The position numbers and the translations under genes are program-made. From contig JBKQSP010000068.1 in assembly GCA_052143575.1 (NCBI GenBank), positions 21,190 to 85,189 on the forward strand: DNA of 64,000 nucleotides, in the 5' to 3' direction. The notes beneath the pieces are model-generated. The model was not told where the DNA came from. It saw only the letters and a program-made list of their open reading frames with translations, and did not search any database. This document shows positions 9,010 to 18,099 of the stretch, one piece after another. The number at the start of each line of letters is the position of its first letter. Position 1 is the first letter of the stretch. This DNA is from JAKACA01 sp052143575 (GTDB taxonomy: Bacteria > Actinomycetota > Acidimicrobiia > Acidimicrobiales > Bog-793).

Positions 9010-11661
9010 GTGGCGCTGATGATGTCTCGACGTTTCTCGAGGTCCAGGTGGGCAGCGATCGCGAGCACACTCGCCGTCCTCGCCTCGCTCTCGGTGGCCG
9101 TGTCGCCCAGCGGGGCGCGCACGCCACCGGCGCCAGGCGGTGAGATCGTCGGTAGCGGGGCCGAGCAGGCCACCATCACGCGCTCCTCGTTCGGCGTACC
9201 GACCATCACGGCGAAGTCGATGCAGGGGGTCTGGTTCGGTGCCGGCTACGCGCAGGCAGAGGATCGGCTCGCGCAGCTCGAGCTCACCCGCCGCGCCGTC
9301 GAAGGCACGCTCGCCCAGCTTGCCGGCCCGGGCTACGTCGCACAGGACGAGGACGTGCGCACGTTCTTCTACACGCCGAGCGAGCTGGCGGCTCAGGAAG
9401 CGGCCCTGCCTGCCGCCACGCGGGCCGCTCTCGTGGCCTTCTCGGCCGGGATCAATGCCTACGAGGCGCGCGCCTTTGCCTCCGCCGCGAGCGAGAAGGC
9501 ACTCGTGCCATACGAATTCTTCATCGTCGGTGACCTTCTCGGGACCAAGGGCCCCTACCGCCCGGCGCCGTGGACGCCGACTGACACCGTCGCCGTCGGG
9601 GACTACCTCGCCCGAGAGTTCGGCGGGGGCGGGGGAAGCGAACTGCAAAACCTCAGTTTCGTCCGCTATCTGACGGCCGAGCTGACGAAGAAGGGAGACA
9701 AGCACGCCACGGCGGACGCCCGGGCGATCTTCAACGACACGCGCTGGATCAACGACCCGAACGCCCCGACGACGGTGCCGAGCACGACGGCGAAGCTCAG
9801 CGCCGCCGCCGTCTCAGGCCGCTCGCAGGACGACCTCGCCGGGACGGCCCGCTCGCTGCGTGCCCTCGACTCGGTAAGTACCGAGTCGATCCTGGCGGCG
9901 GCGGCGGCGCTCCGCCATGACCGTCAGACGATCCTCCAGACCGGGATCTCGCTGAAGGTGCTCTCGCACGGCGGGTCCAACGCCGTCGTCGTGGCGCCGG
10001 CTCGGTCCAGCGACCACCACGCGCTGCTGTGGGGTGCTCCGCAGGAGGGCTTCGGGACGCCGAGCGTGGACGGCGAGGAGTACCTGCACGGGCCTTCCTA
10101 CGACGCCGGGGGCATGTACATCACGGGCGAGCCCTTCATCCTCATCGGGCGCAACAACAAGATCAGCTGGACGACCACGAGCGAGGAGCTCGTCGACCAG
10201 CGCATCTATGTCGAGAAGGTCCACTTCGACACGAGCCCTCCCACGTACCTGTGGAACGGGCACTGGATCCCCATGACAGTCCTCCACGAGAAGATCGCCG
10301 TCGAGGGCAGCAAGCCGGTGAGCTTCGCCGTCTATCGAACCAACGACGGGCCCGTGTTCTCCACCGACACGGCCGCCGGGACGGCCTACTCGATGCGCTT
10401 TGCGTCCTGGGGACGCGAGGGCGGAACCCTCACCGGGTTCTCCGAGCTGGGCGGCGACGTGAACTTGGCGCAGTTCGAGCACTCGATGAGCCTCATCACG
10501 ACGCTGCACAACTTCATGTACGCCGACCAGAAGGGCAACATCGCCTTCTTCGGCGACGGCCTCGTGCCGATCGAGCCGCCGGCTTCCAAGGTCGATCCTC
10601 GCCTGCCCGCCATCGGCAACGGTTCGCAGCAGTGGCTCGGGTACGTGCCCTTCGCCGACATGCCGAGGAGCATCAACCCGCCCCAAGGGTTCCTCGACAA
10701 CTGGAACACGAAACCGTCGGCGAGCCAGTACTACCAGCAGAATTCCGGCGACGAGTACTGGGGGACAATCTTCCGCTCCTCGACGATCGCTCAGCTGCTG
10801 AAGGCGAGCACCTCGGTCAACATCTCCTACCTGGAGGGGATCGAGCACGTCATCGGCACGATCGACAATGAGGACAACACGCGCCCGGCGGCCCCTTACT
10901 TCATCCCCTACATCGTGAAGGCGTACGACTCGCTCGTGAAGGCGGGCAATCCGATCGTCGACGCCACGACACACCCTGATCTCGCCAAGGCGATCTCCGC
11001 GCTCGGTTCGTGGAACGACCTCACGACGCTTGGCAGTCCGGCCATGTCGATCTTCATGAACACCCTGGAGGCGCTCGAGCGCAACGTCTGCGAGGGCGGC
11101 ACGTTCCCCGACGAGACCTACGTCGGCGCCATCGACATGAGCGACGCCAGCTTGAGCCTCGGCACCTATGGCGGGCTCGGCAACCTGTGCACGTACAACT
11201 TCCTGTACAACGTGTTGTCAGCGCCGAAGAACATCGTTCCCTGCGGCGGCCTCTGCTACCACGGCAGCTATTTCGCCGGCCACGAGGACGAGATCCTCGT
11301 CGAGAGCGTCAACGACGCCATCACCATCCTGTCCGGCAAGGGAACCCAGCTCGGCCAGAACGTGCCGGGCTTCGACACAACCGACATCTCCAAGTGGGGG
11401 TATGTGCCGGCGCAGGACGAAAACTGGAACGACCTCGACCCGGCAGCCGTCGGCGTGAACGCACACTGCGGCACGAGCGCCAGCCAGAACCGCAGCACGT
11501 ACATGCAGGCCATCGACATGGGACCGACGGTGACGGGCCGCAACGTGTTGCCACCCGGACAGAGTGGCTTCATCAGCTCGACGGGGGTCGTGAGTCCGCA
11601 CATGTGTGACCAGGTTTCCTTGTTCAACTCCTTCCGCTACAAGGCCATGCCGAACGCCTGA
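9010..11661 (+). CDS. Secreted penicillin acylase family (Ntn) hydrolase
   Basis: 883 aa from a GTG at 9010 (ATG codons at 9019 and 9022 are alternatives). The N-terminus is a signal peptide (RSRWAAIASTLAVLASLSVA, cut near GARTPPA). The mature precursor has an alpha region with FGAGYAQAEDRLAQLEL and a beta region beginning at the nucleophile serine in HGGSNAVVVAP (S323), as in S45 penicillin amidases that self-cleave so the serine becomes N-terminal. Further family blocks are GRNNKISWTTTSE and the late NWNTKPSAS. The family hydrolyses amide bonds of beta-lactams, acyl-homoserine lactones or other amides; the substrate here is unknown. Confidence 0.9.
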   Translation: MALMMSRRFSRSRWAAIASTLAVLASLSVAVSPSGARTPPAPGGEIVGSGAEQATITRSSFGVPTITAKSMQGVWFGAGYAQAEDRLAQLELTRRAVEGTLAQLAGPGYVAQDEDVRTFFYTPSELAAQEAALPAATRAALVAFSAGINAYEARAFASAASEKALVPYEFFIVGDLLGTKGPYRPAPWTPTDTVAVGDYLAREFGGGGGSELQNLSFVRYLTAELTKKGDKHATADARAIFNDTRWINDPNAPTTVPSTTAKLSAAAVSGRSQDDLAGTARSLRALDSVSTESILAAAAALRHDRQTILQTGISLKVLSHGGSNAVVVAPARSSDHHALLWGAPQEGFGTPSVDGEEYLHGPSYDAGGMYITGEPFILIGRNNKISWTTTSEELVDQRIYVEKVHFDTSPPTYLWNGHWIPMTVLHEKIAVEGSKPVSFAVYRTNDGPVFSTDTAAGTAYSMRFASWGREGGTLTGFSELGGDVNLAQFEHSMSLITTLHNFMYADQKGNIAFFGDGLVPIEPPASKVDPRLPAIGNGSQQWLGYVPFADMPRSINPPQGFLDNWNTKPSASQYYQQNSGDEYWGTIFRSSTIAQLLKASTSVNISYLEGIEHVIGTIDNEDNTRPAAPYFIPYIVKAYDSLVKAGNPIVDATTHPDLAKAISALGSWNDLTTLGSPAMSIFMNTLEALERNVCEGGTFPDETYVGAIDMSDASLSLGTYGGLGNLCTYNFLYNVLSAPKNIVPCGGLCYHGSYFAGHEDEILVESVNDAITILSGKGTQLGQNVPGFDTTDISKWGYVPAQDENWNDLDPAAVGVNAHCGTSASQNRSTYMQAIDMGPTVTGRNVLPPGQSGFISSTGVVSPHMCDQVSLFNSFRYKAMPNA

Positions 11662-11691
11662 GCGGCACTTCCTGCTCGGGCGTGTCGGTGC

Positions 11692-13365
11692 TCAGGGCCC
11701 TGTGAGGGACACGAGGACCGGGCCGGAGTAGGAAACCGTAACCGTCGGCACTGGAGGCCCGGGCGAGAACGACGGCAGCGTGGACACCTCCGGTCTGACG
11801 AGGGCGGCGTAGAAGGAGATGGCCTCGGGCCGGTAACCGGACGAGTAGAGGCCCCAGAGCACTCCCATGACGGCTCCGTACTCGTCGAGGCTGGCGAAGC
11901 CGGGACCCACGTAGCCCTGCAGCACCGTGATGGCCCCAGGCCGTATCTCGGTCCGCACCTTGGCAACGACCGTGCGAACGTCGGCGATGCTCTTCCATCC
12001 GGAGATGATGAGATCACTGGAGCCCTCGTCGTGGACCGTCCATGCCACGGGAAGGGCGCCCAAGGCGAGGAGAGCCAGTGCGAGGGCGGGCACGGGCGGG
12101 CGCCACGCCGCTTGCTTGCTCACACCGTCACCCCGCTCCCGTACCCGCCGGGCCGACGAGCGAACGAGGTCGAATCCGCTCCAGCAGGCCGCCGCCAAGA
12201 GGCCAAGGCCGATCGGCCAGGTAACGGTGTCGATGTAGCCAAGCGCCACGACCTCGGCCAGGGAGGGCACGGGGTACGAGGCCAGAGTGAACACGACGCA
12301 GACCGAGAGCACGACCAAGACCGCCCACAACGTCGCGAGGGCGCGCCGGCCATGCATCCAGCACACGACAGCACCGAGAGCTCCGAGGGCTATGACGGCG
12401 CCGCCCAGCACTGACGATCGTGAGCCGATCGTGCCGAGCAGCCACATGAAGTTGTCGAGCTCACCGCCGTGATACCAAGTCGGCCCGGGAGTGACAACGG
12501 CAGCGAGAGCGCGTAAGCCGAACGAGAGTCCGAGGGCTCGGCCTCCACCGCTCATGTGCAGCAGCAGGCTGACGTTGCCCTTGCTGCCACCCGTCGCCTC
12601 CTGCACGATCGGAGCCAGCCAGCAGGCAATACCGACCGCTAATCCGAGCGGCACCCACCAGTTCCAATGCCGTGTGCTCGCCAGGCCGAGAGCAAGACAG
12701 AGCACGCAGCAAGCGGCTGCAGGAAGGGCGAACATCAGATGGCACTGCGCCGCCAGCGATGCCGTCAGCACCAACCAAGGCCAATAGCCGAAGCGCCCGT
12801 AGGCAACGGCCCATCCGAGTGCCGCAGTGGCGATGAAGAAGACGAGACCGATGTTCGGGTTCCACACGGGGTCGAGAACGACGGCGGGGCGCTCCATGAT
12901 GACGATGCCGACAATGGCGACGACGGCGGCGGCGGCCGGCCAACCCTGCACCGACCAGGCGGCACTCACCGCCAGCGCGATCGCCACCGAGCACAAGAGG
13001 GCTGCTCCCCACAGGGCTCCCTGAGCGGGGTCGAGGTGAACGGGAACCGCCAGCAACCAGTATTCGAGCGGACCGAGGTCGTGCGCGCTCAGGCCGTTCG
13101 GCAGGACCAGCGTCGGCTGACCCAGCATCGGGGCATGGGCGGAGAACGTGGCCCAGGCCCGGAAGGTGATGACGGCATCGTCGCTTGCCGGGAGCCAGCC
13201 GCGTGCCATCTCCAGCGCGGCGGCGACGGCAAAGGGGGCGACGCCCACGACCGTCACGGCTAGCCGGAGGCGGCCGAGGCGCCTGCTTTCACCGGCGTGG
13301 CGGGAAAGAGCGATCGGGGCGGCGGCGTTCTCGCCCGCATCGAGTGCTCCGCCAGGTTGCGCCAC
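11692..13365 (-). CDS. Polytopic membrane protein, glycosyltransferase-39-like
   Basis: 557 aa from a GTG at 13365, which begins two bases after the stop of the SGNH gene upstream, so translation is probably coupled. About ten to eleven hydrophobic segments are spread over residues 25-430, followed by a C-terminal extracytoplasmic part of about 110 residues. An early acidic loop (LPASDDAVITFRAW) and the next loop (HDLGPLEYWLLA) resemble the first external loop of membrane glycosyltransferases of the PMT/ArnT kind, which is the basis for the tentative call. A longer upstream frame overlapping the SGNH gene is rejected. Operon context suggests cell-envelope polysaccharide work. Confidence 0.7.
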   Translation of the reverse strand: MAQPGGALDAGENAAAPIALSRHAGESRRLGRLRLAVTVVGVAPFAVAAALEMARGWLPASDDAVITFRAWATFSAHAPMLGQPTLVLPNGLSAHDLGPLEYWLLAVPVHLDPAQGALWGAALLCSVAIALAVSAAWSVQGWPAAAAVVAIVGIVIMERPAVVLDPVWNPNIGLVFFIATAALGWAVAYGRFGYWPWLVLTASLAAQCHLMFALPAAACCVLCLALGLASTRHWNWWVPLGLAVGIACWLAPIVQEATGGSKGNVSLLLHMSGGGRALGLSFGLRALAAVVTPGPTWYHGGELDNFMWLLGTIGSRSSVLGGAVIALGALGAVVCWMHGRRALATLWAVLVVLSVCVVFTLASYPVPSLAEVVALGYIDTVTWPIGLGLLAAACWSGFDLVRSSARRVRERGDGVSKQAAWRPPVPALALALLALGALPVAWTVHDEGSSDLIISGWKSIADVRTVVAKVRTEIRPGAITVLQGYVGPGFASLDEYGAVMGVLWGLYSSGYRPEAISFYAALVRPEVSTLPSFSPGPPVPTVTVSYSGPVLVSLTGP

Positions 13366-13367
13366 GT

Positions 13368-14831
13368 TCAGATCTCGGACTTGATGAGCTCCGCCATCGC
13401 TTGGGCTCCGGCACCGCCGATCGGCATGTGGACGCCGTCGGGACCGAACCATTGGGGGTTCTCGTCGGCGAGCTTGTTGAAGTCGGCGAGCCGGTCGATC
13501 GCATAGCGCGGGACACCTTGCTCGAGCGTCTCGTTCACCGACTGCCACCACGAATACGACGGCGGCAGATGGATCGTGACGAAGACCACTCGCGATGCCC
13601 CGGCGAGAACATCCATCATCTGGGTGAACATCTGCGGCGTCACCGGCCCGTTTGTCCCGAGGTCGATCACGACGGTCGCCCCGAGCTTGTCCTGCGACTT
13701 GAGCTGCTCGGCCAGTACGACGCCCTGCTCCCACTGTCGGCTCACCATGGCCTCGACATCGATCCCGGGTATGTCGGCTTCGAGGCAGGGCTGTACGTCG
13801 AGCATCACGGAATCCCCGATCGCCGTGACGTGGCCGGCGAGGAATCCAGGGCCGGGAGCCGGCCGGGGCGGCATCGCCGGCAGCAGCCAGTAGCCGTGCC
13901 CGCCGGGAGCCGCCGCCGCCCCGATGATTGGGTTCTTCAGGTCGGGCACGGCGGCCGAGCCGTACCAGTGGGCGCCGGCGAAGCGGTAGACGGCGCCGTT
14001 GGCGGCGAAGAGCCAGTACCCGTCGCCCGTCGGTGTGGCCGCCATGGCGACGATGTAGACGCGGGGATGCTTCCCGAAGGCCGAGCCGTGCCCGCGGGCG
14101 TCGCCGTAGGCGTAAACGGAGCCGTCAGCGGCGGCGATCCAGTATCCCTTGCCGTCCGTCGTGGTGGCGATGGCGACCATGTCGACGCGTGGGTGTTTCC
14201 CAGTGGGGGCGCCGTACCAGTGGGCGTCGCCGAATCGGTAGACGGCGCCGTCGGAGGCGAGTAGCCAGTAGCCGCCGCCTGTCGGCGTGACGGCCATGGC
14301 GACGATGTAGACGCGGGGGTGCTTGCCGAAGGCGGAACCGTGGCCGCGGGCGTCACCACAGGGGTACACGGCGCCGTCGGATGCCGCCAGGTAGTAACCC
14401 AATCCGGTCGGGGTGGCCGCCATGGCGACGATGTCATCGTGGAGGTGCTTGTCGGTGGCCGAGCCCCAGTACTGAGCCTGGCCGTAGTTCCACACGGCGC
14501 CGCGGTTCCCGGCCAGCCAGTATCCCCCGCCGGGGGCGGCCGCCATGGCGACGATCTGGTCGCGAAGACGGTTGGCGGCGGGAGCACCGAGGTAGTGCGC
14601 CGTGCCGAAGGGGATGGGCTCGCCGGCGACGTCGGAGATCGTCCGCTCCGCCCGTAGCAACCGTGTGGAGGGAGCTCGGCTCGGCCCGCCGCCGGCAACA
14701 GCCGTGGCTGGCCGCCCGGTCGTGCTCGCCGCAGAGGCGATCAGCACGAGCAGGCCGAGAGCGACCACGGCGACGGAGCCCCGTCCGCTCCGTGCCAAGC
14801 GGCTGCTCTCAGGCAGGCGGTGGCTCACCAT
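13368..14831 (-). CDS. Repeat-containing SGNH/GDSL hydrolase, cell-envelope acyl esterase/transferase-like
   Basis: 487 aa. A hydrophobic N-terminal anchor (VALGLLVLIASAAS) is followed by about five tandem repeats of 42-45 residues (GYWLLASDGAVYRFGDA type) spanning about residues 100-320. The C-terminal 155 residues form an SGNH domain: serine in VTAIGDSVML (S341), the GTNG block, and the DGVH Asp/His pair (D465, H468). This domain resembles the extracellular SGNH domain of OatA-type O-acetyltransferases, although no acyltransferase-3 membrane domain is attached. The membrane protein downstream is translationally coupled, so the pair may modify a surface polymer. The repeats probably form a propeller. 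Confidence 0.85.
   Translation of the reverse strand: MVSHRLPESSRLARSGRGSVAVVALGLLVLIASAASTTGRPATAVAGGGPSRAPSTRLLRAERTISDVAGEPIPFGTAHYLGAPAANRLRDQIVAMAAAPGGGYWLAGNRGAVWNYGQAQYWGSATDKHLHDDIVAMAATPTGLGYYLAASDGAVYPCGDARGHGSAFGKHPRVYIVAMAVTPTGGGYWLLASDGAVYRFGDAHWYGAPTGKHPRVDMVAIATTTDGKGYWIAAADGSVYAYGDARGHGSAFGKHPRVYIVAMAATPTGDGYWLFAANGAVYRFAGAHWYGSAAVPDLKNPIIGAAAAPGGHGYWLLPAMPPRPAPGPGFLAGHVTAIGDSVMLDVQPCLEADIPGIDVEAMVSRQWEQGVVLAEQLKSQDKLGATVVIDLGTNGPVTPQMFTQMMDVLAGASRVVFVTIHLPPSYSWWQSVNETLEQGVPRYAIDRLADFNKLADENPQWFGPDGVHMPIGGAGAQAMAELIKSEI
13930..14560 (-). repeat. Tandem coding repeats in the SGNH hydrolase gene
   Basis: Five in-frame units of about 130 bp. Two of them share a nearly identical 62-bp block (14041-14102 and 14293-14354) encoding HGSAFGKHPRVYIVAMA. 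Blocks this similar next to more divergent units suggest recent unit duplication or gene conversion. Confidence 0.8.
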
Positions 14832-14857
14832 CCGGCGTCACTCTAGTCATCCGATCG

Positions 14858-15577
14858 TCACCGGGAAGATGGCTGTCCTCGGGTCCTCGATGGCAACGGA
14901 GTCGAGCGCCCGAGCGCCGAACGGCCGGCGAACAACCTCGCGAAGGCCACGAGGAGGCCGAGGGAGGCGCCGCCGAGCGCAAGCCAGCCTCCCGGCCCCG
15001 TGTCGAGGGAGATTCCAATGTTCGCCAGGCTGTTGCTGCTGAGGGGGGACGACAAGATGCAGCTGACGACGAGGACGAATTGCAGCACGCACAGCAACAT
15101 GACAACGCCGCGCTGCGACCGCCACGCCTCCTGGCGGGCGCGCACACGGGCCATGTTCAAGAGGACCTCGATGACGGTCACTCCCGCCACGATGGGCACG
15201 AGCGGGCGCTGAATCCCGAGCCGACCGGACAGCAAGTGGCGGCTGAGGGTTTCTCGGACGCCGTGCACGACGACGCTCGTTTCGTACCAGCTGATGGTCG
15301 TGGAGAGAAGGACGACGAGGCCAGCGGCGATGATGGCGCAGTCGAGCGTGAGCATGACACGGCGCATGCGGTAGCCGTCGCCGCCGCGTTGTGATCTCGA
15401 TGTGCGTGGCAGCATCGCCGGCGCCGTGCCGTGCGCAGCGGTCACCGATGATGGGGGGCGAGGTGTCGTCCCTTCGACGATGCTGGCGCTGGCCGACCGG
15501 CCGAGCAGGATCGCCCCGCAACCGCGGCAGAATCCGGCGTCGGCCGCTACGGGATCACCGCACTTCGAACAGTTCAC
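14858..15577 (-). CDS. Zinc-ribbon membrane protein
   Basis: 239 aa from a GTG at 15577, nine bases behind GGAGGGAGG. It opens with a rubredoxin-like zinc ribbon (CSKCGDPV, then GFCRGCGAIL; four cysteines), has a linker of about 60 residues rich in Ser/Pro/Thr, then four hydrophobic segments (about residues 90-230) and a short basic tail. Proteins of this layout are common in actinobacteria and have no assigned role. It lies 26 bp upstream of the SGNH hydrolase gene on the same strand, so the three minus-strand genes from 15577 to 11692 look like one operon. Confidence 0.8.
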   Translation of the reverse strand: MNCSKCGDPVAADAGFCRGCGAILLGRSASASIVEGTTPRPPSSVTAAHGTAPAMLPRTSRSQRGGDGYRMRRVMLTLDCAIIAAGLVVLLSTTISWYETSVVVHGVRETLSRHLLSGRLGIQRPLVPIVAGVTVIEVLLNMARVRARQEAWRSQRGVVMLLCVLQFVLVVSCILSSPLSSNSLANIGISLDTGPGGWLALGGASLGLLVAFARLFAGRSALGRSTPLPSRTRGQPSSR

Positions 15578-15713
15578 GACGTCGCACCTCCCTCCGCCGT
15601 TCGGAGCAGGATCAGCGAGAGTGGGATCAGCGTAGGTGCCGGACGCGGTAGTGTCTCTGGCCTGACGAAGACGGCCGCCACTCGGTCGCCCCGCGCACGG
15701 AAGGAGGCACCAC

Positions 15714-15788
15714 ATGTCCAAGGAAGACAAGTTCACGATCTGGACGATTGGCGCCCGCCGCGTGGCCGTCAGCCTCACGACTCACTGA
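15714..15788 (+). CDS. Possible small protein of 24 aa with a strong ribosome site
   Basis: The ATG at 15714 stands seven bases behind GGAAGGAGG, one of the best ribosome sites in the window. The frame reads MSKEDKFTIWTIGARR, then VAVSLTTH, and stops at 15788. It may be a true small protein, or the intact start of a longer gene whose remainder was lost, since no membrane segment follows the promising start. No relative is recognised. Confidence 0.4.
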   Translation: MSKEDKFTIWTIGARRVAVSLTTH

Positions 15789-16044
15789 TCAGTCAACCCC
15801 GGCCGTAGTGACGGCCTCGAACGAGGCGTCTCGCCGGCCGTTGCCGGCGCCGTCGGTTCGTCCACGATCCCTCCGACAGGTGCCTCCGCAGTCGCCGGCA
15901 CGTGTCGACGGACGTGCCGGCGCTCTGCGCCGAACGCCTGCTGCCGGCACGTCGTCGATCCCCATCGGTCCCCACCGAGGCTTCATCACCTGCCAACTTT
16001 CGTTCCGCGAGGCGCGCCTCCCTCGCCTATCCACAGGTCTCGCC

Positions 16045-16284
16045 ATGCACACCCAACACGCCTTGTCACTTGCTCGTCAGCGCCAGGCCGACATGCGCCG
16101 TGGCGCGCCTACTGCGCGGTTCGTGGTTCGGCCGCGCCGGCTGACAGTTGCCGGCATCGCTCGCCTGCTTAGCCGGCGGCGCCGAACCTTCGGCTGGCTG
16201 TTGGTGGAGGTCGGCCTGAAGCTCGCCGTCCAAGAGCCAGAGCGCGGCGGGGAACACCTGGACGAGAGACGGGCGGCAGCCTGA
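16045..16284 (+). CDS. Small basic hypothetical protein
   Basis: 79 aa from an ATG at 16045. It starts MHTQHALSLARQRQADMRRG and has a basic middle and a hydrophobic patch (RTFGWLLVEVGLKLAV). Similar short, arginine-rich proteins with an RRxGWLLVEVGLRLA-type end are widespread in actinobacteria; their role is unknown. It converges on the CoADR-rhodanese gene, leaving a 10-bp gap. The longer in-frame extension towards 15748 has low-complexity content and is not supported. Confidence 0.55.
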   Translation: MHTQHALSLARQRQADMRRGAPTARFVVRPRRLTVAGIARLLSRRRRTFGWLLVEVGLKLAVQEPERGGEHLDERRAAA

Positions 16285-16294
16285 TGGCCGCCCG

Positions 16295-17959
16295 TCACCG
16301 TCCCTGTGCTCGCATCGAGGCTGCCCAGCTCCGGTAACCGCCGTCGAGATTCCGCGCCTTCATCCCGAGCTCGTGCAGCAGCGCCGTCGCCGTGTGGCCT
16401 CGCTGACCGACCTCGCAGTACACGACGATCGGAGCTGTCCCAAGGTCGTCCAAGTTGTCGCGGAGCGAATCGATCGGCACGTTGACCGATCCTGGGATGG
16501 CGCCGGCGGCGTGCTCCTCAGGGGTGCGGACGTCGATCACCGTCCAGCCGCCTGCGACGAGCGTCTCGAGGTCCCCGGCGTCGACGACGTCGCAATCGCC
16601 GCTCAGGATGTTCTCTGCCATGTAGCCGAGCAGATTGACGGGGTCCTTGGCCGACGAGAACGGTGGCGCGTACGCCAGCTCGAGGTCTGCGAGGCGGGCC
16701 GCCGTCATACCGCCTGCCATCGCGGTGGCGATCACGTCGATGCGTTTGTCGACTCCGTTCTCGCCGACGATCTGGGCACCGAGAATCGTTCCGCTGCTCG
16801 GATCGAAGATGAGCTTGGCAGCCATCCGAGTGGCGCCGGGGAAGTATGTGGCGTGGTCGAAGGGATGTGAGTGGATTGCCCGGAAGGGCACGCCGGACGA
16901 GCGCAACCGGCGCTCGCTCCAGCCAACCGTGGCAGCCACGACGTCGAAGACCCTCACGATGGCGGTGCCCATCGACGCCACGGCGTGCGACGGTCGGCCG
17001 GCGATGTGGTCCGCCACCCGCCGACCTTGGCGGTTGGCGACGTTGGCGAGGGCGATGAGCGAGGTCGCGTGCGAGATGGCATCTGGTTTCTCGACGGCGT
17101 CACCGACCGCATAGACATCCGGATCACTCGTCTGGTTTGCTTCATTGACGGTGATCCCGCCGCTCGGCCCGAGCTGGAGGCCTGCAAGCTCTGCCAGTCG
17201 GACGTCCGGTCGCACCCCGATTGCACCCACGACGAGGCCGGCTGGCAGGACTCGTCCGTCGGCGAGGGTGACGGTGCGCTCGGCGACGGAGGCAACCGTC
17301 GCTCCGGTGAAGACGTGGACGCCGTGTGCGACGAGGGCCTCTTGCACGAGTATGGCAAGCTCCGGATCGAGCGGCGGCAGCACCTGCGGCGTCGCTTCCA
17401 CGATCGTCACGTCGATGCCCAGCCCGACCAGGTTCTCTGCCATCTCGAGCCCGATGAACCCTGCACCGATCACGACGGCCGTGCCCGGAGCGACGTGGAC
17501 ATCGGATGCGAGCCGAGCAGCATCCTCGACCGTGCGAAGCGTGCGAACTCGCTCGTATCCGGGGATGGGGGGCCGCACGGGGGCCGCCCCCATGCTGAGC
17601 ACGAGCTTGTCGTAGGGGACGAGCGTCTCCTCCTGCGTGACGGTCGAACGGGTCGTGACGGTGTGAGCCGAGCGGTCGATCGCCACGACCTCGTCGTGCA
17701 CCCGGACATCAAGCCGAAAGCGGGCAAAGAGCTGCTCCGGCGTCTGAAGGGTGAGATCTTCCTCCTCCTCGATGAGGCCGCCCACGAAGTACGGCAGACC
17801 GCAGTTTGCAAACGAGACGTGCCCTGACCGCTCGAGAACGGTGATGTGCACGCCGGCATCGAGGCGCCGGAGGCGGGTCGCCGTCGACATACCACCGGCA
17901 ACACCCCCGACGATCACCACGCGCCGAGGCGACTCGGATGTTTCGAGATGATGTGTCAC
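16295..17959 (-). CDS. CoA-disulfide reductase / rhodanese fusion (CoADR-RHD, persulfide metabolism)
   Basis: 554 aa from a GTG at 17959 with GAGGAG upstream. Residues 12-450 are an FAD/NAD(P)H pyridine-nucleotide-disulfide oxidoreductase: the FAD-binding VVIVGGVAGGMSTA, and the single redox cysteine in SFANCGLPYF (C53) that defines the CoA-disulfide/persulfide reductase group. Residues 465-550 are a rhodanese domain with its persulfide-carrying cysteine in VVYCEVGQRG (C515). Such fusions reduce CoA-disulfide, CoA-persulfide or polysulfide. The promoter contains a CsoR/CstR-like inverted repeat (17981-17996), which fits control by a persulfide-sensing repressor; no such repressor gene is in the window. 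Confidence 0.9.
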   Translation of the reverse strand: MTHHLETSESPRRVVIVGGVAGGMSTATRLRRLDAGVHITVLERSGHVSFANCGLPYFVGGLIEEEEDLTLQTPEQLFARFRLDVRVHDEVVAIDRSAHTVTTRSTVTQEETLVPYDKLVLSMGAAPVRPPIPGYERVRTLRTVEDAARLASDVHVAPGTAVVIGAGFIGLEMAENLVGLGIDVTIVEATPQVLPPLDPELAILVQEALVAHGVHVFTGATVASVAERTVTLADGRVLPAGLVVGAIGVRPDVRLAELAGLQLGPSGGITVNEANQTSDPDVYAVGDAVEKPDAISHATSLIALANVANRQGRRVADHIAGRPSHAVASMGTAIVRVFDVVAATVGWSERRLRSSGVPFRAIHSHPFDHATYFPGATRMAAKLIFDPSSGTILGAQIVGENGVDKRIDVIATAMAGGMTAARLADLELAYAPPFSSAKDPVNLLGYMAENILSGDCDVVDAGDLETLVAGGWTVIDVRTPEEHAAGAIPGSVNVPIDSLRDNLDDLGTAPIVVYCEVGQRGHTATALLHELGMKARNLDGGYRSWAASMRAQGR

Positions 17960-17980
17960 GGGCGTCTCCTCGCCTCACAT

Positions 17981-17996
17981 ATACCCCCTAGGGTAT
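17981..17996. promoter_or_regulatory. CsoR/CstR-like operator upstream of CoADR-rhodanese
   Basis: ATACCCCCTAGGGTAT: six-base arms ATACCC and GGGTAT around CCTA. CsoR-family repressors (copper sensor CsoR, persulfide sensor CstR) bind GC-tract inverted repeats of this kind. It lies 22-37 bases upstream of the GTG at 17959, where it would overlap the promoter. Since the gene handles persulfides, a CstR-type regulator is the likelier partner. Confidence 0.6.
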
Positions 17997-18099
17997 CATA
18001 CGAACCTGCCCCCTGCAACACGCCCCGCCGGTATGAGGGCGCGCCGCGGCTTCGTCCCGCCGGCGTGCTGGGTGTCTGCTGGGTGACTACTGTGAGTGC

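Noticed and set aside
13371..13734. N-terminal extension of the polytopic membrane protein into the SGNH gene
   Set aside because: It is out of frame with a strong neighbouring gene and has Arg-rich content; the GTG at 13365 right after the SGNH stop fits coupled translation.
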